DNA of 64,000 bases from Amycolatopsis sp. WAC 01376. GTDB lineage: Bacteria; Actinomycetota; Actinomycetes; Mycobacteriales; Pseudonocardiaceae. Shown one piece after another: positions 1 through 7,989 of the stretch. Each line of letters opens with the position of its first letter. Within the stretch, counting starts at the first letter, position 1. The notes below the pieces were generated by a model. That model was not told the origin of the DNA and made no database searches. It was given only the letters and a program-made list of their open reading frames with translations. The stretch lies in the NCBI RefSeq assembly GCF_003947415.1, contig NZ_QHKL01000003.1:558001-622000 (forward strand), given 5' to 3'. The translations under genes were made by a program, and so were the position numbers.

Positions 1-279
1 CCGGCGGTGGTCGATGAGGCCTTCGCCGGGATCGCCGGGCAGAAGATCCCGCGAGTACACCGACAGCTGGAACGACACCGACTCCGGCCACACCTCGATG
101 CCGCGCAGCGCCACGATGGTCCGCTCGGCGCGGCCCAGCGGCATCGACCAGGGCAGGATCGCCGGCACGATGTACTCGTGCGGCGTCTCCACCCAGGGGC
201 GGCCGTTGTAGCCGAACAGTTCCTGTTCCGGCACCGGGAACAGGGGGCGGCTGCGCGGACCGTCGGTGAAGAAGCTCAT
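1..279 (-). CDS. Hypothetical protein, C-terminus outside the window
   Basis: The first 93 codons read from an ATG at 279 and run off the left edge, so the C-terminus is missing. The visible part is soluble, rich in Pro, Trp and Arg, with the segments FGYNGRPWVETPHEYIVPAILPW and a following stretch that looks like alternating strands (ERTIVALRGIEVWPESVSFQLSVYS), here described rather than assigned. It has no signal peptide or membrane segment. It lies downstream of pknL on the same strand with a gap of about 130 bp. I do not recognise the family; actinobacterial codon use and the unbroken frame support it as real. Confidence 0.6.
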   Translation of the reverse strand, partial: MSFFTDGPRSRPLFPVPEQELFGYNGRPWVETPHEYIVPAILPWSMPLGRAERTIVALRGIEVWPESVSFQLSVYSRDLLPGDPGEGLIDHRR

Positions 280-409
280 CGTGGACCGGGCGCGGCAGAA
301 CGCGGGGTGAACCTGTCCGACCTGCCGCTCACGCCGTCAACGACCACCATGCGCTTCACGGTATCCGATGAGCATGCCGGTACTGAACGGTTTCACCGCA
401 CCTTTCGCG

Positions 410-2473
410 TCACCCGAAGCCCTTGAGCTTCACTTTCGTGCCCTTCGGCACCTTGGTGCCCGGCGACGGATCCTGCTGCAGGACGAAGTCGAAACCGCCG
501 TTTCCGCCGCCGTGACCGTTGCCGTTTCCGCGACCCTCACGGTCGGGTTCCAGACCCGCCTGTTTCAGGATCTGGATCGCCTCCTCCATCCGCTTGAAGG
601 TCACGTTCGGCACTTCGACGGCGTTCGAAACGAACACCCCGATCCGGCGGTTGCTCGCCTTCTCGCCGCCCTTCGGGTCGGTGCGGATCACCTGACCGGC
701 GGCGAACTGGTCGGAGAACTCCTCGCCCGCCTGGAACGGCTGGAAGCCCGCCTGCTGCAGGATCTGGAAGGCGGCGTCCTTGCTCTGGCCCGTGACGTCC
801 GGGACCGGCGGCAGCGGTTCGGGACCCTTCGACAGGATGATCGTGACCTGCCCGCCGATGTTCAGCTGCGAACCGGGGCTCGGGTCGACGCGGATCACCT
901 TGTTCTTGGCGACGTCGCTGTACTCCTGTTCGCCCTGGACCGGGGTCAGCTGCGCGGCCTTGATCGCCGTCTCGGCGTCCTGCTGGCTCGTCCCGGCCTG
1001 GATGTCCGGCACGATCGGACGGCCCTTCGACAGCACGACGTTGACCGTGGCGCCCGGCGCGAGCGACGTGCCCGCGGCGGGGTCGGACCGGATCACCGTG
1101 TGCTGGGCGGCGGTGTCGCTGTACTCCTCGGTGTAGGCCGGAGTCAGTTTCGCCGACCGCAGCGCGTCTCCGGCGGCGGCCTGGTTCATCCCGGCCAGCT
1201 TCGGCACCGACGACGAGCTCGGGCCGGAGTCGTTGAGGATGAAGGCGAACGCGCCGATCAGGCCGCCGAGGATCACCACCGCGGCCGCGATCATCAGGTA
1301 CAGACGTTTGCGCGAACCCGGCTGCTCGTCGTCCGCGGCCGGCTGGGGCCGAGGGGGCGGCGTGCGCGGCGGGGTGGCGGCGGGCGGCGGCGGTTCACGG
1401 AGCAGCGCCTGCGTTCCGCGCGGGCCGGTGACCGGCATGGTCGCCTCGGCGACCGGGGCCAGCACCGTCGTCGCCATGGCCGGGTTCGCCACCGGGACCG
1501 CCGGGACGGCGGGGATACCGGGGGTGGTGCGTTCCGCGTCGGTCTCGCGGTCGGCGTCCGCGGGCAGCGGCACGGGCACCGGGACCGCCGGGACGCCGAG
1601 GACGGTGCGCAGATGGTTCAGCTCGGCGAGGAACGCCGCGGCGTCGGCCGGGCGCTGCTCGGGATCGCGGCGCGTGGCGCGCAGGATCAGCTCGTCCAGC
1701 TGCGGCGGGATGCCGGGACGCAGCTCGCTCGGGCGCGGGACGTCGTCGTTGACGTGCCGGTACGCCACCGAAAGGGCGGTGTCGCCGGTGTACGGCGGGC
1801 GTCCGGTGAGCATTTCGTACAGCAGGATCCCGGCCGAGTAGACGTCGCCGCGCGAGGTGGTCGCGCCGGTGGCGACCTGTTCGGGTGAAACGTAGGCGAC
1901 GGTGCCGAGGATGACGCTCGAACTGGTGGTGCCCGCGCTGGCGATCGCGCGGACCAGGCCGAAGTCGGCCACCTTGACCACGCCGCCCGAAAGCGCCGTG
2001 CCGCCGCGGCCGACGAGCACGTTCTCCGGTTTGACGTCGCGGTGCACCAGACCGGCGGCGTGCGCCGCGGCCAGTGCGGAGAGCACCGGTTCGGTGATGC
2101 TCAGCGCGAGCGCGACGTCCAGTGGGCCGCGTTCGGTGAGCAGTTCACGCAGGGTCCCGCCGTCGACGAGTTCCATGACCAGGAACGCGCGGCCGGACTC
2201 CTCGCCGCCGGGGGTGTCGAAACCCTGGTCGTGCACCGCCACCACGTGCGGGTGGTGCAGGCGCGCCGCCGAGCGGGCTTCCCGCTCGAAGCGTTCGACG
2301 AAGGACCGGTCGTCGGCGAACCGCGGGTCCATGATCTTGATGGCGACCTGGCGGTCCAGGCGGGTGTCGACGCCGCGGTACACCGACGACATCCCACCGC
2401 GTGCGAGCAGCTTGTCCACCCGGTAGCGGCCCTCGAGCAGAGTGCCCACCAGAGTGGGATCCGTGCGTGTCAC
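410..2473 (-). CDS. pknL: PASTA-domain serine/threonine protein kinase, PknL type
   Basis: Membrane Hanks-type kinase that phosphorylates Ser/Thr on target proteins. The cytosolic kinase domain fills about residues 15-285: glycine loop LLARGGMSSVYRG, ATP-binding Lys in VAIKIMDP (K46), catalytic loop HRDVKPEN and DFG in VADFGLVRA. A Pro-rich linker leads to one membrane helix at about 391-412, then four PASTA repeats fill the outside part to the C-terminus, fitting a sensor of cell-wall fragments. In-frame starts exist at 2548 (ATG) and 2500 (ATG), but GTG 2473 sits 8 nt after a TACGAT -10 hexamer and gives the N-terminal length seen in PknL. The divergent neighbour at 2649 is a homologue of Rv2175c, the known PknL substrate, which supports the name. 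Confidence 0.92.
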   Translation of the reverse strand: MTRTDPTLVGTLLEGRYRVDKLLARGGMSSVYRGVDTRLDRQVAIKIMDPRFADDRSFVERFEREARSAARLHHPHVVAVHDQGFDTPGGEESGRAFLVMELVDGGTLRELLTERGPLDVALALSITEPVLSALAAAHAAGLVHRDVKPENVLVGRGGTALSGGVVKVADFGLVRAIASAGTTSSSVILGTVAYVSPEQVATGATTSRGDVYSAGILLYEMLTGRPPYTGDTALSVAYRHVNDDVPRPSELRPGIPPQLDELILRATRRDPEQRPADAAAFLAELNHLRTVLGVPAVPVPVPLPADADRETDAERTTPGIPAVPAVPVANPAMATTVLAPVAEATMPVTGPRGTQALLREPPPPAATPPRTPPPRPQPAADDEQPGSRKRLYLMIAAAVVILGGLIGAFAFILNDSGPSSSSVPKLAGMNQAAAGDALRSAKLTPAYTEEYSDTAAQHTVIRSDPAAGTSLAPGATVNVVLSKGRPIVPDIQAGTSQQDAETAIKAAQLTPVQGEQEYSDVAKNKVIRVDPSPGSQLNIGGQVTIILSKGPEPLPPVPDVTGQSKDAAFQILQQAGFQPFQAGEEFSDQFAAGQVIRTDPKGGEKASNRRIGVFVSNAVEVPNVTFKRMEEAIQILKQAGLEPDREGRGNGNGHGGGNGGFDFVLQQDPSPGTKVPKGTKVKLKGFG

Positions 2474-2648
2474 GGCTATGGATCGTACGGAAGTACCCAT
2501 GTTGTGGTGTACGGGACCTGGCACGCCGAGGATCACGATTTCCGTCATTTCCTCGAATCGGCGGTATACGTGACGAGGCGAGTACTCTCCGTCATGACCG
2601 TGTCGTCACCCATGCGTACTAACGGAGCGGGAGACGGAATGTGGCACA

Positions 2649-3026
2649 GTGTCACCTGTGAGTGGTATTCCCGTCGCCGACGACGTTCTTGACGCAGATG
2701 TGGCCGTTCTTCCGCTGTCGGAGGTCGCGACCGCGTTGAACGTTTCGGCCAACAAGGTCCGCCAGATGCTGCGCGACGGCCATCTGATCGCCGTCCGGCG
2801 CAAGGGCGAGCTGTACGTCCCGGTCGCGTTCCTGGTGAAGGACGGCGTGGTCAAGGGCCTGGCGGGCACCATCACCGTGCTCGCGGACTCCGGTTTCACC
2901 CGGACGGAGATGCTGCGCTGGCTCTTCGCCGCGGACGAGACCCTGCCCGGGGCCACCCCGGTCAACGCGCTCCGCACCAGCCACGGCACCGAGGTCAAGC
3001 GGCGCGCGCAGGCGATGGCGTTCTAG
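2649..3026 (+). CDS. Rv2175c-like winged-helix DNA-binding protein
   Basis: A 125-residue DNA-binding protein of the Rv2175c family. Residues 22-65 form the HTH: LSEVATALNVSANKVRQMLRDGHLIAVRRKGELYVP. The C-terminal part contains LAGTITVLADSGFTRTEMLRWLF, typical of the family. In mycobacteria this protein is phosphorylated by PknL and phosphorylation blocks DNA binding; the divergent kinase gene next door suggests the same circuit here (inference). The GTG at 2649 is taken as start, with GGGAGA about 10 nt upstream; a GTG at 2658 is possible. The 3' end overlaps the convergent transporter gene by 32 bp, so the two mRNAs are complementary there. Confidence 0.88.
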   Translation: MSPVSGIPVADDVLDADVAVLPLSEVATALNVSANKVRQMLRDGHLIAVRRKGELYVPVAFLVKDGVVKGLAGTITVLADSGFTRTEMLRWLFAADETLPGATPVNALRTSHGTEVKRRAQAMAF

Positions 3027-4161
3027 CTCTGACCAGCACATACGTCGCGGCCGCGAGAAGCTGACACCCCGCCGCGGCACTCAGCGCCGTGGTCACGGAG
3101 AGTGCGCTCAACGGTCCCGCGGCCGCCGCACCCGCCGCGAGTCCGGTGATCTTCACGCTCGCCGCCGTCGTGAAAACCTGAGCCCGCACCCGCGCGGGCG
3201 TTTCGCGATGCCGGATGGCGAAAAGCGCCGAAAGCTGCGGCCCTTCGGCGAATCCGGCGAGCACGGCGGCGGCCAGCAGGGTCACCGCGTCGTGCGCGGT
3301 CGCCGCGAGCAGGAAACTCGCGCCCAGCAGAACGGTGCTGGCGAGCACGGTGCCGTCCGGTGGTGGCGGCCTGCGGGTCAGCGCGCCGTTCGCGACCAGA
3401 GACGCGGCGGCCAGCACGGTGAGCAGAAGCGCGCCGAAGCCCGGATTGCCCAGCCGTTGGGCGCCGAGCAGCGGATAGCAGACCACGGCGACCCCGATGC
3501 CGACGAAGGACACCGTGGACGTCGCGGTGGCCCGCAGCAGCGCCCGGTTGCGGAAGAGGACCGTGAACCCGTCGGCGAGTTGACGGCGGATCGGTGTCAC
3601 GGGCTTCGCTTCGGCCACGGGGAGCGACCATGCGGCGGGGAAGGCGGCGGCGACCAGCGTGATCGCGACGGCGACCGCGGCAGGGGCGCCGGCGTACGCG
3701 GCCACGAGCCCGGCGAGCCCCGGCCCGGCGAGGCTCGCGGCGGTGAACGTCATCGCGTCGAGGGTGCTCGCCCTCGCCAGCGGTGTCGTGCCGCGGACGT
3801 TCGGCAGCTGCGCCGTCCAGCCGCCCGCCAAAGCGGGATTGAGCAGCCCCACCGCGACGGCCACCGCGATCGCCGCGGGGAGTTCGACCAGAGCGAGCAC
3901 CGCGCCGAGCCCGCCCGCGTAGGCGAGCAGTGCCCACGCCAGCAGCCGTCCCGGCTGTGGACTCCGGTCGAGCAGCGCCCCGAGCAACGGCCCGCCCGCC
4001 GCCGCCGAGATCGTCAGGCCCGCGAGCAGCGCGGACCCGGTGGCGGCCGAGCCGTCGACGCTCATGCCGAGCAGGAGCAACGCCGGTCCGGACAGTTCGT
4101 CCCCGGTCCTGGCGATCGTCGCGCCGGTCAAATAGACGGCGAGACTGTAACGGCCTCTCAT
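2995..4161 (-). CDS. MFS transporter
   Basis: A 388-residue hydrophobic protein with about 12 predicted membrane helices, in the size range of drug or solute exporters of the major facilitator superfamily. The loop after helix 2 carries GALLDRSPQPGR, equivalent to the MFS A-motif region. The start at ATG 4161 gives the N-terminus MRGRYSLAVYLTGATIARTG and discards a longer in-frame reading that crosses the divergent gene. TAACGT lies 7 nt upstream, so the mRNA is probably leaderless. The start codon sits at the centre of a 9-bp inverted repeat shared with the divergent CGNR-protein gene, suggesting that protein controls this transporter. The substrate cannot be told from sequence. Confidence 0.85.
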   Translation of the reverse strand: MRGRYSLAVYLTGATIARTGDELSGPALLLLGMSVDGSAATGSALLAGLTISAAAGGPLLGALLDRSPQPGRLLAWALLAYAGGLGAVLALVELPAAIAVAVAVGLLNPALAGGWTAQLPNVRGTTPLARASTLDAMTFTAASLAGPGLAGLVAAYAGAPAAVAVAITLVAAAFPAAWSLPVAEAKPVTPIRRQLADGFTVLFRNRALLRATATSTVSFVGIGVAVVCYPLLGAQRLGNPGFGALLLTVLAAASLVANGALTRRPPPPDGTVLASTVLLGASFLLAATAHDAVTLLAAAVLAGFAEGPQLSALFAIRHRETPARVRAQVFTTAASVKITGLAAGAAAAGPLSALSVTTALSAAAGCQLLAAATYVLVRARTPSPARAA

Positions 4162-4178
4162 AAGCGAGACGTTACAGT
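4144..4178. promoter_or_regulatory. Inverted repeat covering both divergent -10 boxes (candidate operator)
   Basis: ACTGTAACG (4144-4152) and CGTTACAGT (4170-4178) are perfect 9-bp arms 17 nt apart. On the minus strand the right arm supplies TAACGT, 7 nt before the transporter ATG; on the plus strand it supplies TACAGT, 5 nt before the CGNR ATG. A protein bound here would block both leaderless transcripts. Binding by the CGNR protein is an inference from position. Confidence 0.6.
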
Positions 4179-4183
4179 GGGGT

Positions 4184-4744
4184 ATGACTTCAGCGCAGCG
4201 GGATTTCCTGCCCGGCCGTTCGGCGCGGGCGGCGGCGCAGCGGGCGGTGGATCTGCTGGCGGTCCTGCTCGCGCCGGAACCCTCGGTCGCGTCGGTTCGC
4301 GCCGTTCTGGAGGCACACGGCGAGACCTCGGTCGAGCTGGCGCCTTCGGATGTGGCTTCGTTGCGTGAGGCGGCTTCGGAGCTGCGTGAGGTTTTCGCGG
4401 CGCGTGATGCCGCGGAGGCGGCCGGGACGCTCAACCGGTTGCTGGCCCGGTACGCGCATCCGCCGCGGCTGACCGATCACGCCGACGGGTTCGGCTGGCA
4501 TCTGCACGTGGACGCCGACGACGACGGACCTTGGGGCGCGTGGCTGGTGACGTCGTCCGCGCTGGCGTTGGCGGTGTTGCTTTCGGACCGTCAGGCGCCG
4601 CCGGGTGGGCTGTGCGCGGCTTCGGGCTGTGGGAAGCCGTTCGCGCACTTGGGTGGGGGGAGCCCGCGGCGGTACTGCTCTTCGCGGTGCGCGACTCGGG
4701 AGCGGGTCGCGGCTCACCGGCGCGGTCGGTCCCGAACGCTATGA
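4184..4744 (+). CDS. CGNR zinc-finger protein (ABATE domain)
   Basis: A 186-residue member of the CGNR zinc-finger family (DUF1470/ABATE). The N-terminal part, residues 1-125, is helical and variable. The C-terminal zinc ribbon has LCAASGCGKPF followed by RRYCSSRCATRERVAAHRR, giving four cysteines and the basic tail usual in the family; the usual C-G-N-R appears as C-A-T-R. The family is thought to be transcriptional regulators. Divergent from an MFS transporter with only 22 bp between start codons and a palindrome there, so local autoregulation and transporter control are likely. The stop codon lies inside the long palindrome at 4738-4790. Confidence 0.85.
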   Translation: MTSAQRDFLPGRSARAAAQRAVDLLAVLLAPEPSVASVRAVLEAHGETSVELAPSDVASLREAASELREVFAARDAAEAAGTLNRLLARYAHPPRLTDHADGFGWHLHVDADDDGPWGAWLVTSSALALAVLLSDRQAPPGGLCAASGCGKPFAHLGGGSPRRYCSSRCATRERVAAHRRGRSRTL

Positions 4745-4790
4745 AAGGTCCTTTCCTTGCAAAATTTGCAAGGAAAGGACCTTTCATAGC
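4738..4790. repeat. Long perfect palindrome, family A (bidirectional terminator)
   Basis: Two 26-nt arms match perfectly around a single central A at 4764. The core reads TTCCTTGCAAAATTTGCAAG. It lies between the convergent CGNR and LLM genes and includes the CGNR stop codon. Two other copies with co-varying arms lie at 14156-14210 and 50855-50909. It would form a stable RNA hairpin on both strands, fitting bidirectional termination without a U-tract. Confidence 0.9.
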
Positions 4791-4802
4791 GCGTGTGAGA
4801 GG

Positions 4803-5591
4803 TCAGGACTGCTGCTTGTCCCGCCAAGCGATCCAGGACCGCAGCTTGTCGAGGTTGTAGTCCGGCCCGCCGGTCGCCACGGTGAACAGCGAGACACCCA
4901 GCTCCAGCAGCTTCGGGCCCAGCTCCTCGGGCTCGCCTTCGACGGCGACCGAACGCTCGATCTCCTTCGGGTCCCGGCCGACGTCGGCGCAGTGCTGGTC
5001 GAGGATCTTGACCTTGCGCTCCACGACCTCCGGGTCGCCGAAGCCGTGCCAGATGTCGGCGTGCTTCGCGACCAGGCGCAGCGTCTTCTTCTCGCCGCCG
5101 CCACCGATCAGCACCGGGATGTCCCGGACCGGCTGCGGGTTCAGCTTGCCGAGCCTGCTCTCGATCCGCGGGAGCGCCTCGGCGAGGTTGTCGAGCCGCC
5201 CGCCCGCGGTGCCGAACTCGTAGCCGTACTCGTCGTAGTCCTTCTCGAACCAGCCGGAGCCGATGCCGAGGATCAGCCGTCCGTCGGAGATGTTGTCGAC
5301 GGTGCGGGCCATGTCGGCCAGCAGTTCGGGGTTGCGGTAGCTGTTGCACGTCACGAGCGCGCCGATCTCGACCCGCGACGTGGACTCCGCCCAGGCGCCC
5401 AGCATGGTCCAGCACTCGTAGTGCAGGCCCTCGGGCTCACCGAAGAGCGGGTAGAAATGGTCCCAGTTGAACACGATGTCCACACCGAGGTCTTCGGCCT
5501 CCGAAGCCGCCCGGCGGATCGCCTTGTACTCGGCGTGCTGCGGCTGCAGCTGGACGCCGATCCTGATCTTCCTGTTCGAAGCAGTGGTCAT
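4803..5591 (-). CDS. LLM-class (F420-dependent) oxidoreductase
   Basis: A 262-residue luciferase-like monooxygenase fold (TIM barrel), the class that in actinobacteria generally uses coenzyme F420. Recognisable blocks are RIGVQLQPQHAEY at the N-terminus, NWDHFYPLFGEPEG, LGALV-like strand EIGALVTCNSYRNP, and the loop GRLILGIGSGWFEKDYDEYG that contacts the flavin. It is the last gene of the carotenoid operon; its ATG overlaps the crtB stop by 4 nt, so the two are translationally coupled. No carotenoid role for this family is established, so its part in pigment modification is only a guess. Transcription then meets palindrome 4738-4790. Confidence 0.85.
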   Translation of the reverse strand: MTTASNRKIRIGVQLQPQHAEYKAIRRAASEAEDLGVDIVFNWDHFYPLFGEPEGLHYECWTMLGAWAESTSRVEIGALVTCNSYRNPELLADMARTVDNISDGRLILGIGSGWFEKDYDEYGYEFGTAGGRLDNLAEALPRIESRLGKLNPQPVRDIPVLIGGGGEKKTLRLVAKHADIWHGFGDPEVVERKVKILDQHCADVGRDPKEIERSVAVEGEPEELGPKLLELGVSLFTVATGGPDYNLDKLRSWIAWRDKQQS

Positions 5592-6517
5592 GTTCGCACC
5601 CTAAGCCTGGAGTTGCTCCACGCGCTCGTCAGTAACCTCGGCAGGGCGACGGCCGCCCGACGGCGGCGGGGGACGACCGCGCGGGTGTTCAGCACGTCGT
5701 GACCGAGGGCCTCGATCTCGTCGAGAATGCCCTCGTAGAGGACGAGCGCCGTCCGCACGCAGTCGCGGGATTCCTCGCGCAGCAACGGGATGCCCGCTTC
5801 GGCGCGACGGTACACCGCCCGGTTGCGTGCCACGGCGACCGCGAGCGCGCGCCGCACCCGCCGGTCGGGCAGCCCGCGCGCACGGGACCATTCGAGCAGT
5901 TCGCGGTCGACGCCGAACGCGGCCAGTTCCCCGGTGGGCAGGTACAGCCTCCCGCGGTCGAGGTCCTCGCCGATGTCGCGCAGGAAGTTGGTCAGCTGGA
6001 ACGCCTCGCCCAGCGCGGCGGCGCCGGGTTCGGCTTCCTCGACCGGGACGACGGTGCCGAAGACGGGCAGCATCTGCTGGCCGATCACCTCGGCCGATCC
6101 GTGGACGTACTCCTGGAGGTCGGCGTAGGTCGCGTACTCGGTGATCTTGAGGTCCATCGCCATGGACCGCAGGAACGCGTCGAACAACTCGCGGTCCAGG
6201 TCGTGGCGGCGCACGGTGTCGGCGAGCGCGGTCAGGACCGGATCGACCGGTGTTTCACCGTCGAAGATCCGCGCGACCATGACGGCGACGTCGTCCAGCG
6301 CGGTCGCGGGATCGGTGCCGGGCGCGGGATTGTCGACCAGTTCGTCCGCCATCCGCGCGAAGCCGTACAGCGCGTGCGCGAACGGCCGCGTCCGCGGCGG
6401 CAGCAGCCGGGTCGCGAGGAAGAAGGTGCGGCCGTGGTGCGCGTTGATGCGGCGGCATTCGGTGTACGCGGCCCGCAACGCCGGGCCGGTGATGCCCGCG
6501 GCGTCGAGTTCGCTCAT
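5588..6517 (-). CDS. crtB: Phytoene synthase
   Basis: Condenses two geranylgeranyl diphosphates to phytoene, the first committed carotenoid step. The 309-residue protein has both Asp-rich diphosphate-binding motifs of squalene/phytoene synthases: DELVD in FARMADELVDNP near residue 57 and DIGED in QLTNFLRDIGEDLDRGRLYLP, the second also being the family signature. The start ATG at 6517 overlaps the crtI stop (ATGA) and discards an upstream extension lying inside crtI. It sits third in the prenyl synthase-crtI-crtB-LLM operon, which provides substrate and the following desaturation. Confidence 0.93.
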   Translation of the reverse strand: MSELDAAGITGPALRAAYTECRRINAHHGRTFFLATRLLPPRTRPFAHALYGFARMADELVDNPAPGTDPATALDDVAVMVARIFDGETPVDPVLTALADTVRRHDLDRELFDAFLRSMAMDLKITEYATYADLQEYVHGSAEVIGQQMLPVFGTVVPVEEAEPGAAALGEAFQLTNFLRDIGEDLDRGRLYLPTGELAAFGVDRELLEWSRARGLPDRRVRRALAVAVARNRAVYRRAEAGIPLLREESRDCVRTALVLYEGILDEIEALGHDVLNTRAVVPRRRRAAVALPRLLTSAWSNSRLRVRT

Positions 6518-7989
6518 CGGCCGGTGACCCTTCCCGCCGCCAGCCTGCCGGAGATCACCACCGGTGGGATGCCGACGCCGGGTGTGGTCCCGCAGCCCGC
6601 CAGTACGACGTTTTCCGCCACTCGCATCAGGTTCCCCGGCCGGAACGGGCCGGTCTGGGCGAAGGTGTGCGCGAGCGAGAACGGGGTGCCCGCGGTGAGC
6701 CCGCGTTCCGCCCAGCCCTCCGGGGTGATCGTCTCGTCGACGGTGAAGTCGTCCGCGAACCCGGTCAAGCCGCGCTTTTCCAGCGTACGCAGGAGTTCCT
6801 CGCGATAGGCGGGGCCGACCCGGCGCCAGTCGATCTTGCCGCGGCGCAGGTTCGGCGCCGGGGCGAGCACCGAGATCACCTGATCGCCGCCGGGGGCCAG
6901 TCCCGGTTCGGTCGCGGTCGGCCGGGTCACCAGCAGCGACGGGTCGCTCATCAGCTTGCCTTCGCGGATGATCTCCGAGAACGTCTTTTCCCAGGCATGG
7001 CCGAAGAAGATGGTGTGGTGGCCCAATTCCGGCCATGTTTTCGGCGCGTGCCCGTGGAGCACGACGGCCGACGGCGAGTACCGCAGCGGCAGCGGCCGCC
7101 GGGGGCGGGCGCCGAGCAGCCGGTACGCGGTGCCGAGCTCGGTCGCGAGAACCACGGTGTCGCAAGGGATCCGCTCGCCCGAGCGGGTCCGTACCGCGCG
7201 CACCCGCGAGGAAACCCTTTCCAGCCAAGCGGCTTCGGTGCCGAAGCGCACTTCCGCGCCGGCGCGTCCGGCCGCGTTCGCCATCGCTCGCGCGATCTCA
7301 CCCATCCCGCCCGCCGGGTAGTAGACCCCGCCGACGGTGTCCATGTAGGAGATGACGCCGTACGCGCCGATCGCGCGCGCCGGATCGAGCCCCGCGTAGA
7401 GCGACTGGAAGGAGAACAGGCGGCGCACGCGGTCGTCGCGCAGGAATCCGCCGATCTTCGGGCCGAGCCGTCCGAAACCGCCCAGCGCGGCCAGTTTCGC
7501 CAGCTCCGGGCGTACGAGATCGAACGGCGAGTCGAAGTTCGCGCCGATGAAATGGTCCTTCTGCACCGCGTACAGCTCGGTCAGCCAGCGCCGCAACCGG
7601 CGGTAGCCCTCGGCTTCGGCGGGACCGGCGATCGCGCGGATCTCGGCCTCCATCGCCGCCGCCTCGGTGTGCACGGCGATCGTGCTGCCGTCGGCGAACT
7701 TCGCGCGGTAGGCCGGGTCGAGGCGCGTCAGCGTCAGGTTGTCCGCAAGCGATTCGCCGACCGCGGAAAAGGCCTCGTCGAGCAGTTCGGGCATGGTCAG
7801 CACACTGGCGCCGGTGTCGACGGTGTTGCCGCCGAAATCCGCCTGACCGGCTCGGCCCCCTGGACTCTTTTCCTGCTCCAGCAGGGTCACCCGGCGGCCG
7901 GCACCGAGCAGGTGCAGCGTCGCCGACAACCCGGCGAGCCCGCCACCGATCACCACCACGTGGTCACTCGGACCGGTGACAGTGCGCAT
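6514..7989 (-). CDS. crtI: Phytoene desaturase (CrtI type)
   Basis: FAD enzyme that introduces double bonds into phytoene. Of its 491 residues, the N-terminus has the dinucleotide-binding motif VVVIGGGLAGLSATLHL with the acidic end LLEQ and the PGGRAGQ following it; the C-terminus has the bacterial CrtI signature AGCGTTPGVGIPPVVISG. Length matches the family. The start codon overlaps the prenyl synthase stop by one base (TGATG) and the stop overlaps crtB by four. No cyclase, ketolase or glycosyltransferase lies in the window, so the operon alone predicts an acyclic, lycopene-like product. Confidence 0.93.
   Translation of the reverse strand: MRTVTGPSDHVVVIGGGLAGLSATLHLLGAGRRVTLLEQEKSPGGRAGQADFGGNTVDTGASVLTMPELLDEAFSAVGESLADNLTLTRLDPAYRAKFADGSTIAVHTEAAAMEAEIRAIAGPAEAEGYRRLRRWLTELYAVQKDHFIGANFDSPFDLVRPELAKLAALGGFGRLGPKIGGFLRDDRVRRLFSFQSLYAGLDPARAIGAYGVISYMDTVGGVYYPAGGMGEIARAMANAAGRAGAEVRFGTEAAWLERVSSRVRAVRTRSGERIPCDTVVLATELGTAYRLLGARPRRPLPLRYSPSAVVLHGHAPKTWPELGHHTIFFGHAWEKTFSEIIREGKLMSDPSLLVTRPTATEPGLAPGGDQVISVLAPAPNLRRGKIDWRRVGPAYREELLRTLEKRGLTGFADDFTVDETITPEGWAERGLTAGTPFSLAHTFAQTGPFRPGNLMRVAENVVLAGCGTTPGVGIPPVVISGRLAAGRVTGR

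Noticed and set aside
4431..4787. Frames that start inside family-A palindromes (MKGPFLANFARKGPF-like N-termini, also at 14160 and 50905)
   Set aside because: The same peptide appears only because the palindrome can be read as codons; real starts lie downstream with signal peptides or RBS.
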